A stretch of 64,000 nucleotides of DNA, taken from Pyrrhosoma nymphula (lineage: Eukaryota; Arthropoda; Insecta; Odonata; Coenagrionidae). Below are positions 20,187-32,214 of the stretch, in pieces. How positions within the stretch are numbered: the stretch's first letter is position 1; every line of letters starts with the position of its first letter. The position numbers and the translations under genes are program-made. Where the stretch lies: NCBI GenBank assembly GCA_963573305.1, contig OY754332.1, positions 142,283,977-142,347,976 of the forward strand, read 5' to 3'. The notes under the pieces are model-generated. The model was not told the DNA's origin and ran no database searches. It worked only from the letters and a program-made list of their open reading frames with translations.

Positions 20187-22760
20187 AGATAAGATAAGAT
20201 AAGATAAAGTTTATTTACTCTGGGACTATATAATCCCATGGAGCACAAATACATGGCATTTACATTTATTTATATTTTCGGCTGCTGATAAGATTAACAG
20301 ACAACATAAAGTAATAAAGTAATAGCTACATAATTACATGCAGAAGACATAATAATATAGATTGGTATTACAAAAAAGGATTAAATTACATAAAATGATT
20401 AAAGGCATAACACTTACAATGCTTTGTATAAACAGTCACTAATATTACATAATTTACAAAAAATAAAACAAATAAATAAATAAGTAAATATTACATTTTA
20501 TATACTAATGTTTAGAACATAAATACTCTTTCAAAGCTCTCTTGAATACATTCACTGATGTCAGTGTCTTTAAATTCTGAGGAAGAGAATTCCACAATTT
20601 ACAAGATGTTACATAAAATGATTTATTGTAAGTAGTTGTTCTATGGCATGGTATTATTAAGTTGGAATTATTTCTAGTCATTCGCTTTTTTTTGTCCTTA
20701 TTATATACATATTGATCATATAAATACAATGGAATCTTTACATTTAATAATTTAAAAATATATACACCCATTTGCAGCATACGTCTTTCTTCAATTTTTA
20801 ACCAATTTAACATCTCATAATATGGGCTGACATGTTCATCGCGTGAGATATCATATATATATCGTATACAACAATTCTGTAATCTTTGTAGAATGGCAGT
20901 TTGTTCTTTTGATATATTCGTGAACACCAGCGAGCAGTAATCTATATGTGGTAAAACTAAAGAGGTTACTAGCTTTTGGCGTAGCGGAAGAGGTATTAGG
21001 TGTCTGAATTGCTTGAGCTGATAAAGTGTTTTCAAAACTTTATTAGAGTACTATGAACATGTGAGTTCCAAGTCAAGGTTCTATTTATAACAACACCGAG
21101 ATCGTTCACTTCATCAACATAATCAAGTTGTACTCCTTCAACAGTTATTTTAGGGAGGCAATCAAAATCAAGAGAGTTTATAAACGAAGGACTTCCTATT
21201 ATTATTGGTTTCGTTTTTTGAGAGTTAAGTTTTAGGTCGTTGGCCGATGCCCATGCACATATAGCTTGAATATCCTTATTAATCAATGAAACTGTTTCCT
21301 CAATGCAATTACAATAACATTCTACATAAACTTGTAGGTCATCCGCGTAAAAATGGTACTGACAGGTGCGAATCATATTTGATAGTTCATGGACATAAAT
21401 ATTAAATAACAATGGCCCTAGAATGGACCCTTGAGGTACTCCGCAAGGCAATGGGGATGGATCAGAATGGCCTTCCAAACCCTTCACCGCCTGTTGGCGA
21501 TCAGAGAGGTATGATTTAAACCATGCTAGGACGGAATTAGAGCACTTCAGCTTACGTAATCGTGCCAAGAGAATGTCGTGATTTTACATAGTTGAAAGCT
21601 TTACTGAAGTCAAATAGAACAAGAATAACTATTTTTCTATTTTCGATAGCATGACGAATATCATCAGTAATTTTTATTATTGCGGACTGCGTGCTATGAT
21701 CTTTGCGAAAACCTGATTGATAATTGTCTAACAAGTTATTGCGAGAAAGGTGCTCTATGGTGTGATTAAAGACAAATCTCTCGAGAGGTTTGGATAGGGC
21801 GCATAATATGGATATGGGGCGATAATGAGACATATCTGTTGGTCTAGAATTTTTCTGTATAGGTCTAATAAGGGCAAATTTCCATAATGTGGGAAAAGTA
21901 GAATAATTCGGGGAACAATTATAAATATTTAATATCATAGGTAATGCAAGCGGAACAATCATTTTAATAAATTTTACACTAATGCCATCAATACCGGATG
22001 CGTTAGACTTTATCATTGATACATATTTAAGTAGTAAATCAGGGGTAAAATGAGGAAAAAATAACAACTCACTTTTGACTTCGAAATTCTCTACAATTAC
22101 CGGGGCATGAATCGGGCTACTTTGTCCCTCATGTAACAAAGGATCAATATTGTCAGTAGTATTACCAGCAGTTGGGGTAGCTATGAAATACTCATTAAGT
22201 TCGTTCAACGGAAAATTAATATTAACCTGCGCTTTACGAGTATTCCCAAGTCCTAAGCGCCGAATTTCTTGCCACACTGAGCGTGAGCTGGTTTTGTCAG
22301 CAAAACACTTGACATAGTAATCTTTCTTTGCCTGAGTTTGCATCTTCTTTGCCCTATTTCTTAATTCCTTATATGTTTCCCAACATGAGACAAGTTTTGT
22401 TCTTTGAAACGCTTTACGTGTTTGATCTCGTTGAGCCATAATAGTTCTAATCTCCCCTGTAATCCACGGAGCAGGCATTCGTTTAACCTTTACATTTTTC
22501 ATTGGAGCATGAAGTTCTAACAGACTAGTAACAAAATAATTAAACAGCGTTATTTTTTCTTCAATATTATGGGTTGTAAAAAAATTTTGCCATGGTAAGG
22601 CATACCAGTCGTCTTCAAACCTTGAGAGATCGAATTGGCTGAAGTCACGGAAACTGATCAGTGGAGGCTTACATTTAGGAAATTTAAACCTATATTTAAC
22701 ATACACCAAATCATGCTCGGACAGAAAGTTTACAGAACACTGACCAAAACAACTGCCTAA
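20187..22760 (-). mobile_element. 5'-truncated non-LTR retrotransposon nested in gypsy
   Basis: The element lies on the minus strand between the gag zinc knuckle and the protease. Its 3' end carries four AGATA units (TATCT on its own strand) at 20187-20206, and its 5' end is at about 22755-22765. The 5' end is cut within the endonuclease domain: the last motif, SEHD, is encoded at 22710-22721, while everything upstream is missing. Target duplications are not clear; AGGAA occurs at 20179-20183 and near 22764-22768 but is too short to trust. Confidence 0.9.
20505..22721 (-). pseudogene. LINE ORF2 (endonuclease end plus reverse transcriptase), frameshifted
   Basis: Read on the minus strand: the SEHD end of the endonuclease, a linker, then RT fingers with HYRPISILCALSKPLERFV and QSGFRKDHSTQ. 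Motif A is VLFDFSKAFN. A frameshift near 21570 follows. The next frame holds GVPQGSILGPLLFNIYVHEL and the catalytic FYADDLQVY, with YADD at 21338-21349. A second frameshift lies near 21035-21040. The last frame runs through the thumb to a stop at 20505. RT copies its own RNA at a nicked target. Motifs suggest the broad Jockey/CR1/I group, but I cannot fix the clade. Confidence 0.9.
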
Positions 22761-22761
22761 T

Positions 22762-25700
22762 AAAGGAAGGATTCGGGCCAGGTGCGGTCTGCACTCGATT
22801 ATTGAAGTTTTGGTGAAAGAGGATGCAGTCGAGGCGTTGTTGGACTCCGGATCAGTACGCAGTTTTGTTTCAAGGAAATTTTTTTAAAAAATGAAAGAGA
22901 ATGGTTTAGTTAAAGGACAGAAAAGAGAAAGAGTAACTTGTTACACGGCAACTCGGGAACCTATACGCATTGCTTTATCGGCCACCTTTAAGGTAAAGAT
23001 AGGGGTGTTCACGTGGGTCTATCCCTTTTTGGTTTGTGACTCATTAGCGAGAGACATGATACTGGGAGCCGATTTCATGTCACACGTTGGGTTAGTGCTA
23101 AATATATCGGATAGCTGTTTTTATTTTAGGTTCTGTCGTGAAACTGTCTATCGCCTGGGTCCCAGCACTTTGTGTAATGCAGACCATGCTAACCAATTAG
23201 ATACCAATCAACCTCAGGAGGGAGAGTTCAGTTTGAAACACCTAGAAGCGAAGGAGGAGGAAGAAATTCAAAGGGTAATATTTGATTTCGCGGACGTTTT
23301 GACTAAGAGTTTGGGTTTGACCCACTTAATCGAATACGATATAAGTCTGACCGATAGAACACCTGTCAAAAGTCACCCTTATCGTTTGAGTCCATCGAAG
23401 GTACGGGTGCTCCGCGAGCAGGTTAACTCTCTGCTTGAGAAAGGAGTGATAGAGCAGTCCACTTCACCATATTCCTCCCCGGCCTTCTTAGTGCCGAAAC
23501 CATCAGGAGAGTCACGCATGGTGGTAGATTATAGAAAGCTTAACGCTAAAATCGACATCGAATCAGTTCCTATTCCAGATATCAATACCGCATTTGATTG
23601 GTTCGGACGTGCTAAATTCTTCACAACCCTCGATCTAAACTCAGCATATTACCAAATACCTCTCTCCTCCGCCTCTAAACATTTGACGAGTTTCAGTACG
23701 GGGTGGAATCTTTACCAATTTAAACGGGTGCCTTTCGGACTCGCCACAGGAGTTCAAGTCTTAACGAGGCTACTTGATAAGGTATTCCATGACATCAAGT
23801 TCGGTTTTGTGTTTAACTACCTCGATGATGTCATGATATATTCTGAGTCCTTTAACGAACATCTCCGGCATTTGAGGGAAGTGCTTACTCGGTTGCGGGA
23901 AGCGGGGTTAACGGTAAACCCAGACAAGGCTAAATTTGCTGTTAATGAGATTTCGTTTCTCGGATTCTTAATATCCAGCAAAGGGATAGCAGTAGATCCG
24001 GCAAGAACTAGAGCTATAAGGGAATTCAAGCCCCCAAAAAATGCCCGAGGGGTGGCTAGGTTCATTGGAATGATAAATTACTTCGGGAAGTTCATGCCAA
24101 ACTTTGCGAATAAGGCTGCCCCTCTGAATGCGTTGCGAGGTAAGAGTGTAAAGTTTATATGGGGAAAGGAGCAACAAGAGGCCTTTGATTTACTAAGGGA
24201 ATGCATTACCTCTCCTCCGGTACTCAGAATGGCTGATTTCACAAAACCTTTTATTTTACAAACCGACGCCAGTTCTTCAGCGGTAGGGGCAGTACTGTGT
24301 CAGGAAGTAGACGAAGGGCGAGCTCCCATCGCGTACGCGAGTCGATCCTTGACGCCCCAAGAAAAAAAGTACAGCACGTATGAGTTGGAGTGCTTGGGCA
24401 TTTTATTTGGAATAGAAAAATTTCGGCACTATTTGGAACATGTGGAGTTCCTTCTGGAAACAGATAATCAAGCATTATCTTGGTTACTCGCTCACCCGCG
24501 GCAATTAGGTAAGATAGGCCGTTGGATTATACAAATATCGTCTTTAAAATTCAAAGTTCATCATATTCGGGGCACGCAGAACGTGGTGGCAGATGCACTA
24601 TCACGAATATTTGAAACTGAGGAAGAAAAACGAGAAAGCGAAAATTGTCATATGGAAGCTCTAATAATAGACTTCCCCCTTGCTTTTCAGAATATATTGA
24701 CTCACGAGCGGGCCGACCCCAAGTTGGGAAAAATGATAGACAGGTTACTAGAAGGGAAAGTTATTTCGGGCTACCAATTATCAAAAGGTGTTTTATGTTA
24801 CTGTAATCGGAGAAGCGATTTAAAGGTAGTTGTTCCTGAAAACCTGAGAGCAATGTTGTTTTCTTATTACCATGTATCTACTCTTGGTGGGCATTTGGGA
24901 ATTTATAAAACGATACAAAAAGTAAAAGAAACTTATTGGTGGGAAGGATTGGAACGTTACATCGCGGAAAAAGTCAAAGAATGCGAAAGGTGTGTTATGA
25001 GTAAGCCGGCAAACAGAAGTAAATTCGGAAAACTATCTTCAACTGTAGCAAATGCAGAATATTTTTCTGGACTTTGTGGGGAAATTGCCTAGGAGTAAAG
25101 CTGGAAATTCTATGATTCTGGTAGCGGTCGACGGATTTTCGAAATTCTGTTGGATAATACCGTTGCGAGAGGCCACCAAGGTCACTCTGATTAAAGCACT
25201 TCAGGATTATATCATAAAGATATTTGGCCCACCGGTGAGGTTTATTTGTGATAATGGACCCCAGTTCAGGTCAAAATAATTCAAAAGAATGTGTTTCTCT
25301 CACGGGATCGAACACGTTACTACCACGCCTTATTATCCTCAGCCATCTTTGGCGGAGCGTGTTAACCGTAACTTAAGATCAGCACTGATTGCCTATCATT
25401 CCCGCTCGCAAACTACATGGGATGAGAGTGTAAGGTGGCTCCAACTAGCTTTCAATACGGCACATCACGAAGCTCACGGATTGACACCTTTTGAAATGAT
25501 GTTTTCCTTTAAACCTAATTCCCCGTTGTCGCTGAGTTGGAAAATAGACGAGATATTACCCTCAAACATAAGCAAGGTGAACCTAAAGAAAAATTGGTTG
25601 GAAGCTCAAAGAAGGTTGATCAGTTCTTATGAACAGAGGGCAGCGAAGTATAATAAGGAGCGATTAAACAATCCGTTCCGTATTGGAGATTTGGTCGTTG

Positions 25701-25897
25701 TGCGCAGTTACCCTATTAGTAAAGCCTCAAACAAACAGGCAGCGAAGTTAATGGATAGATGGGTTGGCCCATTCCAGGTCTCACGTTTCCTAACTCCAGT
25801 CACGGTATCTCTGCTACACATGAATGGGGAGTTTTTCCGGAGGGCGCATTTATCGCAAATGAAATTGTGCCCAAGTACCGGTGTCTGCTTATTTTAA
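22762..25897 (+). pseudogene. pol: Gypsy pol: protease, RT, RNase H, integrase
   Basis: The protease DSG is at 22843-22851 and its ILGADF motif near 23059. A TAA at 22885-22887 interrupts the frame within protease. The frame is then open from 22888 to 25092. RT follows with VVDYRKLN, LDLNSAYYQI and the catalytic YLDD at 23818-23829. RNase H has TDAS (Asp codon 24265), YELECLG and TDNQAL, then ADALSR. The integrase HHCC zinc finger spans 24871-24993. A frameshift between 25020 and 25052 precedes the catalytic core: Asp 25070, Asp 25250, Glu 25355, that is D-59-D-34-E. A TAA at 25277-25279 splits it. The C-terminus (GPFQVSRFL) ends at 25895-25897. It cannot be active. Confidence 0.95.
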
Positions 25898-26067
25898 AAG
25901 GCACGACAAACAAATAAACAAGGGGGGGGGCGAGTCAATCTTTCCAGGTGCAGGCAGCCTTGGCATGAAAAAAACTTAACAGAAACCAGAAGAAGAACTC
26001 AACGCAAGGATCGGCTGAGCAGAGGAGGAGGCACGGAAGGGACTCCTTCGGCGGGCAAGGCGGAGTA
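25898..26067 (+). other. Gypsy 3' untranslated region
   Basis: It contains a 10-G run at about 25921-25930 and purine-rich stretches. A polypurine tract should abut the 3' LTR; the nearest candidate is GGGCAAGGCGGAG at about 26053-26065, which is imperfect. No env ORF is present. Confidence 0.6.
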
Positions 26068-26329
26068 TGTGCCGAATCGGGGTTGACCGATTCGACACAT
26101 TCGAAGAACGCGCCGGAGCTGAAGGCCAGGTTCGGCGCGTTAACTAGAGGAGGCGCGGACAGCAGTTCGTCGTCCAGAGACGGAAGCGTGCCCACCAAGG
26201 CGAAAGGGAGCAGAAAGGGACGAGGCTCGAAAGGAGAAGGATCTCCTTTGTTTTGTACATTTGTGAAATTATAAGTCTGTTTTCTGAAAGAAACCTTGGT
26301 GCTTCTTAATTTCCGGTCCTCACGTCACA
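26068..26329 (+). repeat. 3' LTR (262 bp)
   Basis: Same length as the 5' LTR, TGTG...CACA ends and two substitutions relative to it. It is followed directly by the ACAG target duplication. Confidence 0.95.
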
Positions 26330-26333
26330 ACAG
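26330..26333. repeat. Gypsy target site duplication, right copy (ACAG)
   Basis: Identical to 18681-18684. Confidence 0.85.
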
Positions 26334-26870
26334 CAATGACGTCCACTTGTTTGACATGATTCTAAATTGGAAACGTCAGACGATAGCCTTACAGCGCATT
26401 ACCCCAATTCAAGGACTTAATGAAAGAAAACAAAATCGGGTGACGTATTTTGCAAAAGCTCCAACTACATAGCCATACCATTTCCCAGGGACCAAAAAAG
26501 AGTCAGTTTTTATACACCGTTGATGTTAGGTAATATTTTAACTGCGCCAAACACTCGCCGGACCCTATGAATAAGTCGGGGATATACGAAATAAGTTATG
26601 CTACGTGTGGTTCAGTATGCGTGGGAAAACCGGGAGAAAATTTAGAACTCATGTGGGTGAACACAAAATGTGCCTTGCCATTAGAAACATCAGATCGTAT
26701 AACGCAAAACACCTTACACATTATTCTCACCACTTGGACTTTCAAGGGACTATAATAGGTCTACATACTAAAGGACATCGCCTGGATGAGTTTCAGTGGT
26801 AGGAAATAATCAAGAAAAAAAGATCAAAGCCAAAATTTTAAACCACATTAATTTTTAATATTACTCCCCA
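26334..26870 (+). pseudogene. PLE linker and GIY-YIG endonuclease, right half of split PLE
   Basis: From 26567 one frame reads KSGIYEISYATCGSVCVGK, with GIY at 26579-26587 and CVG (standing for YIG) at 26618-26626. A frameshift near 26626-26635 moves the rest to another frame: TGRKFRTHVGEHK, then HLDFQGTIIGLHTKGHRLDEF, ending at a TAG/TGG-rich point near 26800, with EIIKKKRSKPK beyond it. GIY-YIG C-terminal to RT is diagnostic for endonuclease-positive PLEs, where it cleaves target DNA. Together with the RYVDD segment at 18326-18684 it shows that gypsy inserted into a PLE coding region. The linker 26334-26566 is too decayed to assign motifs. Confidence 0.8.
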
Positions 26871-27200
26871 TCCTAGATCTCTCGTATAATTTGACCAGAA
26901 CCTGGAGATATGACATCCCCCGTCCCTCACCTTATTCCCGCAATCGTTCCTTTCTTTACCCGTCCCCATCACGAACTCATGGGGTAAACAACAAATGACC
27001 TGAATTGCCCCACCATTGTCTTGACCTCCATCCAGCCTTCCTCTCTCCCCTCTCAATTTTCAAAAATCTTTTCTCCTTCCGGTAAATTAGTATGAATATA
27101 CACCATAAACCGGAATTTGTACCTGAGGATGGCTATGTAATACGCCGAATCACGTGCCGTAAAGGTAAAATAAGGTGGACAGCACTTGGTGGATGAGACG
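26871..27200 (+). other. PLE 3' untranslated region with hammerhead-like motif
   Basis: It follows the GIY-YIG remnant directly and is noncoding. At 27123-27151 the sequence reads CTGAGGA (a perfect CUGANGA), then TGGC/GCCG that can pair, then GAATC in place of GAAAC. PLEs are known to carry hammerhead motifs, so the position supports the reading. The mutated GAAA argues against present activity. Confidence 0.5.
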
Positions 27201-30200
27201 AGTATACTGAGACCCTGTAATTGCGTAAATAGCTCTCGAAGGTATTTTGGATGACATATCTGCATATTTAGCAGCGGATCAATGATTAAAAATACATAAA
27301 AGAGTAAACATAGCACTGCAAATTAATATAACTGGGCGATTAAAACAGAATAACAACAATGAATATAGCAGAAAAGTTAATAATAGAAAAAAACAATGTG
27401 ACCAAAAAATAAATATAAAGACATGCTTATTATGAGAAAAAACAGGCAATTGGTTTGTAGGGAAAATACATGTTGAGCGAGAATACGTTAGAAGAGAAAC
27501 ATCGAAGCAAAACGGAGAAGTCCAATTTCACTGGTCTGATGCTAAGGGTATCGGTAAGAGAATTTATGACATCCTCAGGTTTGTGGTTTACTTACATAAG
27601 AAGAAAGCGTGCAATATTCAAAGAAATCAAGGGAAAGTAAGCAAGAAATGGGGAATGAATTTGGTCTCTTTGGCGACAGCATCCTATGCGATAGAAAGAC
27701 ACGCACGGTATCGGAGGAAATAAACTTGCAAGAAAACAAGCTACCTTGGCGGAGAAACAGTAAATAAGCTCAAAACAAATTTTCCCATACACATTGCATT
27801 GGTTTATTAAGACTCGAATAATATCATTAATTTTTCCATGCCTATAAGGCTAGGGAAAAGGTAGACGCAAGAAAGCCAAGTGACTGAGCGTCGAGTGCTC
27901 TTAACAGTGAGTAATGAGCAAACCAACGGAAAGCAACGAATAAAAGGGTTACTAAACTGCTCGTGCATGCATAAAGGAGTAATAATTTACAGAACACCGC
28001 AGTGAAACTTACCAAAAAGAAATAAAACCACAAAGGAAGGTCAGTGATAATTTACTTCGTTCAAGGTAGATGGAAGGCATGAGGAAAGGTTTGAAACGAT
28101 AAGAAGAGAACACACGCTTAAAGCGCTGCTGCGAAAAATATTTAGAACCATAGCGTAAAGATATATGGAAGAGCCAAAAAATAACAGCATTGTTTATTTT
28201 CAAATTGAGATGCTAATTTTATTGAACTTGCAATATGAATTTCATAATTATTAGTGCAGTAATAAACGAAAAACCATGAACAATTTCATGTTTATTATTT
28301 CAAAATTAAACCAGACCATCAAAATCAACACCATACAACTTCTTCTTTAAATAGCAATTACGTGGCAGTAGTAACTCATGAGTAAGAGACTAAAGTAGTG
28401 AGGTTAGCCTTTGCATGAAGGGTTTCGAAAAGGGAATGCTTCGATTTCCTTTAACTACCGCAAGGTAGCAAATGGTGAATGTCACCCAAAGCGTCCTCGT
28501 CCTCGTTTTCATTCCTGACACGTGCAACTGAGGCACGACTAAAACTTTTGGAATGAACGTTTTGTTGAGATTAGTTGCTCGGTCTCGCCCGGTGGAGAAC
28601 TCGAATGTAATGCAATCCGAAACCCACGAGACTCGATTGTCGTTTAAGTCAACGTGATAGCTCTAGAAAATAGCATTAACTTGTTTCTATGAGGTGGTAT
28701 CGAGCACCGCTCCTTATGTACAATGTTAGGCATTAACTTGAATGATGTTTTTTTTCTGCTCATTAATCTCGCAACTTAACCATTTCCGTCGACACCATTG
28801 GAACACGGAAGTGGGAACTTTTTCACCTACACCAAGTTTTCGCCACTTCATCATTAATCAAAAGGAAACCGGCCCATCGAATAAGACACATGCTTTTGTT
28901 GGTTTTTCTTCCCCTCGAGCCTACGTCAATCACCAATTTTAGGATCCAAGCTCCATCCTCCCCCTTGGGCGCCACCCTCAAGGCTCTTCGTCATTCCTAT
29001 CTGTCAAACTTTCTTCCAATACTAGTTTCACTCTAAATCCTGCAGCAGCCTGTCATGTTCAATCTTTTTTTACTCCCCCACCCCCCTTCCCGCTCAACTT
29101 TTCGGCCTTTTTTATTTCATTTTTTTTTCGAGTTATTGATCCTTATGTCCCAACTTTTACGGCCGGCTCACCCTTCCTCCCTCTTCCTCCCCCCGCATAG
29201 GGTCGCTCCCCCCTAGAGCCGCAACTCTCCCAAGGGACATCCCCAGCCCTGTTTCCCTCACGTCGCTTAAAAGCCGAGCGGCTTTTTCCTTTAAAAAATA
29301 ATCAACTGCCACTTCAGTTAAGGCTAGTCTCTTTAGCTCCTTAAAATACCGTCCAAAAATGTTCCTCCGGAGCATCTCACGGAGATTTCACTCGGTTGCT
29401 GCTATGACGAAGATTTCTCCGAAGGAAAAAAATATACAGTCTCTGCAACGATGGCAGAGAGCTTTATCTCAATATTGGAAAAATTCATTCCGGGAGCTAC
29501 ACGCTTCTAATCCGAACTCATTTTGCGGTAAACACCTGCATTTGTTTTTCGCGTTTTGCAATTTAAAAAATCCTTACCAAGATGCATCCAGGAATTAGAA
29601 AATGGCAGTACCCAAAGGAAACTATGTTTTTCTGTTTTTTTATCATATTTTCTGCCCTATCTACATCTGGAGTAGTAATTATGAGCGTATAAAGATAAGG
29701 GCCTGATTTCAAAACCTCATGTCCCTCGCAACGCCATAGAATGAACCCTTCACTACTTACCTGCTACTACTGTTCTTGTCACTACTACCACGGCTGCTTC
29801 CCTGAACGGGTGCTGCATATGATTTAAATGACAGCCGCTAGATATCATTGTCTATCATCCAAATAGGTTCTGGCTGCGTCTATGCTACAGAAGGCGTTTT
29901 GATTTACTCAAACTCAAAGATTGATATGCCGAACAGGACCCCAAGACTACTGACTTACAAGACTTACTAGCCCTGTACTCGTCTTCCAAAGGTTGCCAGA
30001 TAATACATCCTGTGATTTCTTACTCTGAGGAAAATTATATCATCGATTCATTTACCTTCCAGCAGTACCCACTTACTTGTATGTGCACAAAAACTGAATC
30101 ACAGTAACTTCTGTGAATGATGACGCTCTCGTAAGGGTCACTGACGAGTTAAGCTGCTGTATTAATGTCATTCTTTCTACTTATGGAGGGTATACTCCGC

Positions 30201-30590
30201 ATATATTGAATTATGAGTGGAATTTGAAGGCTTAATTAATACTTGTTAACTTTTCATTTAATTGTAGCCCATTTTCATTACTAACTATAACTATTTGAAA
30301 TCTGTTTTTAAGGGGTGAAGAGCCATCCCACAACTTCATCTCTCATCGACTTGTGTTTGCCTTGTGGGGCTAGCCCTTCGAAAAACACTGCTGGACCTTT
30401 TTCCCCAAATGTGATTTATATGAGGACAGAACTTTTGAGGGGGGAAGGCCCTGGTTTGGAGGGACATAGGGAAGGACCGAGGACCCAACAAGCACGACTT
30501 TGTTACACTCACCGCGGACCAAATGATTTACCGCAAAGAAATAGCGAATATCACATTGTATTCGGAACTAATATTCACGACATAACATTA
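27200..30590. other. Unannotated stretch
   Basis: No recognisable gene. 28940-29250 is pyrimidine-rich, with CCTCCCCC-type runs. A 79-codon ORF at 29359-29598 (Arg-rich start, FLRSISRRFHSV) resembles nothing I know. Confidence 0.45.
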
Positions 30591-30599
30591 GATCAGAGG

Positions 30600-30840
30600 G
30601 ATATAGGGATGCTGTGTTATCTGGAGTACTGGTTTTCCATTCCGAAGGGCCTAGGTTCGAATCCTGGCGTTTATTATGCAATGTTATCCTAATTTTTACT
30701 TGCGCGCTGTGTAGCGAGCACTTCAGGTGCAGTACTCAGTGCATCGGATATGACGTTTAACTGTGACACCCTTGGTGACTTCCGTTAAGAGTACGTTAAT
30801 GCCGAGGTCGTTTCACTCTTCCCTCCCTTTTTCCCCAAAT
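30600..30840 (+). mobile_element. SINE, family A, second copy
   Basis: The B box GGTTCGAATCC at 30654-30664 is perfect. The body 30715-30830 (GAGCACTTCAGGTGCAG, GACGTTTAAC, AAGAGTACGTTAATGCC, then TCCCTCCCTT) aligns with 2578-2700. An overlapping 125-codon ORF (30315-30692) is therefore not a gene. Confidence 0.7.
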
Positions 30841-30849
30841 GATACCATC

Positions 30850-32105
30850 TCCTTCCACCTCCCCACCATAATGACGCAAATGAGCTCAGATTTCGGTTGC
30901 CCCCCCTCAGATAACGACCCATTTGAGTGATATACAGTGATGAGGCGATTAGGGGGAATAACATTAATTTAACTTATCCACCTAGCTTATCTTCTTCAGC
31001 ATTCACCGAAGTCTGGCTACATGAAAGAATTTTATGCGCAAATGCTTCATCGAAAAAGGGCAAATTTTATGATATTCACCATTTTTAAATCATTCGACTC
31101 ATAGAAGTTATGCAACTTTGAATCGAATGGAAATTTATTGTTGCACTCTCACTGGCTTTCACGTCATTATGGTGTATAACATAAAAATAAACGCCACTTG
31201 AAAATTTAAAATTCTTAAGAACCACATCAATACAAAAAATTATTTAACCATGTGTTCGAGAATCAGAACGCATATTAAATCATATACAAAAATTTAATAT
31301 GAGCAATAGAAATGTATAAAAAATGTATATATTTTATGAATTTAATAGTGGCCAAAAACATCTTTGAAGTAGACATCATATTCTCGACAAAAAGCTTTAA
31401 AACAGTAAAATGTGTGGCTTGGGTAAAAATAAAATATATCTGCACGGATTATTTTCTCTTAGGGTCGTTTTGATGCGAAAAGAGGAGGAAATGAGGAGAA
31501 AAATTTATCATCTGCCATAAAAAAATAAACAAAAAGACTCGAGGACTCCACGGCTACACTTCTCATCCGAAGTACGCGCTGTATCGTATTTGAAGGGCTC
31601 CCTTTGGCAGCTTTAAATGGGACAAGAGATTCAATTACGGACCTTTGTCAGCCAAGTCCACACTCCTTGCATAGGAAGCCGTTAAAATTGCCACTACAGC
31701 CATCCGGCTTCCGCATTAAAACCTAGATAAAAGGAATATAAATTTCAACGAGGCGCTTGGTCATGTCAACGAGGTATCTGGGACTAAAATTTGCAAAAGG
31801 GTATCAGAAAACAATATTTCCTTCACTGCCGTAGTGAAGCGGGATTTAATAGCACGAGCTAAACTCATTATCTTTCAATCTGGGTATAATTCCTTTTCCC
31901 AGAAACCAATCACGCTAGATGCTTTGTGGTGGAAAGGCTTCCCTCCATTACTAGCTGCATAGGTCCTTGTTAATATCTGCGGCTGCAAAGAATGATAATA
32001 TTTCGGGAAAAAATGAGTTAATATCCATTTCACTACGAGCATACCATAGGACCTTCCTTTTTAGAGAGGGTGTAATGGGTAATATAGGTCATCAATTTTG
32101 GTTCT
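30850..32105. other. Unannotated AT-rich stretch
   Basis: Nothing recognised. Confidence 0.5.
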
Positions 32106-32110
32106 TAAAA

Positions 32111-32212
32111 TAAAACATTTTTGACTGTGCGAAGTAATACAAGTACAGATTTTAACGAACAAAAAACATTTTTCACTGTACGAAGTAATATAAGTACAGA
32201 TTTTAACGAATA
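32111..32212. repeat. Tandem duplication, two 51-bp units
   Basis: The unit contains AAACATTTTT, then ACTGT, CGAAGTAATA and AAGTACAGATTTTAACGAA. The two units differ at a few positions, for example GACTGTGC against CACTGTAC. An ORF across it on the minus strand owes its internal repeat to this duplication. Confidence 0.85.
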
Positions 32213-32214
32213 AA

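Larger units (their letters stand above)
18685..26329 (+). mobile_element. Ty3/gypsy LTR retrotransposon, complete but broken, with nested LINE
   Basis: Both LTRs, the primer-binding site, gag, protease, RT, RNase H and integrase are present in gypsy order, and ACAG target duplications flank the whole. Removing the LINE insert leaves about 5.1 kb. There is no env-like ORF between pol and the 3' LTR. Gag and pol contain several frameshifts and in-frame stops. The clade is not assigned. Confidence 0.95.

Noticed and set aside
20179..22768. AGGAA as the target duplication of the nested LINE
   Set aside because: Five bases is too short and the flanking bases do not match.
25921..25930. G run as the gypsy polypurine tract
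   Set aside because: It is about 140 bp from the 3' LTR; the tract should abut the LTR.
30315..30692. 125-codon ORF
   Set aside because: Its second half is a SINE head with a perfect B box; no domain in the first half.
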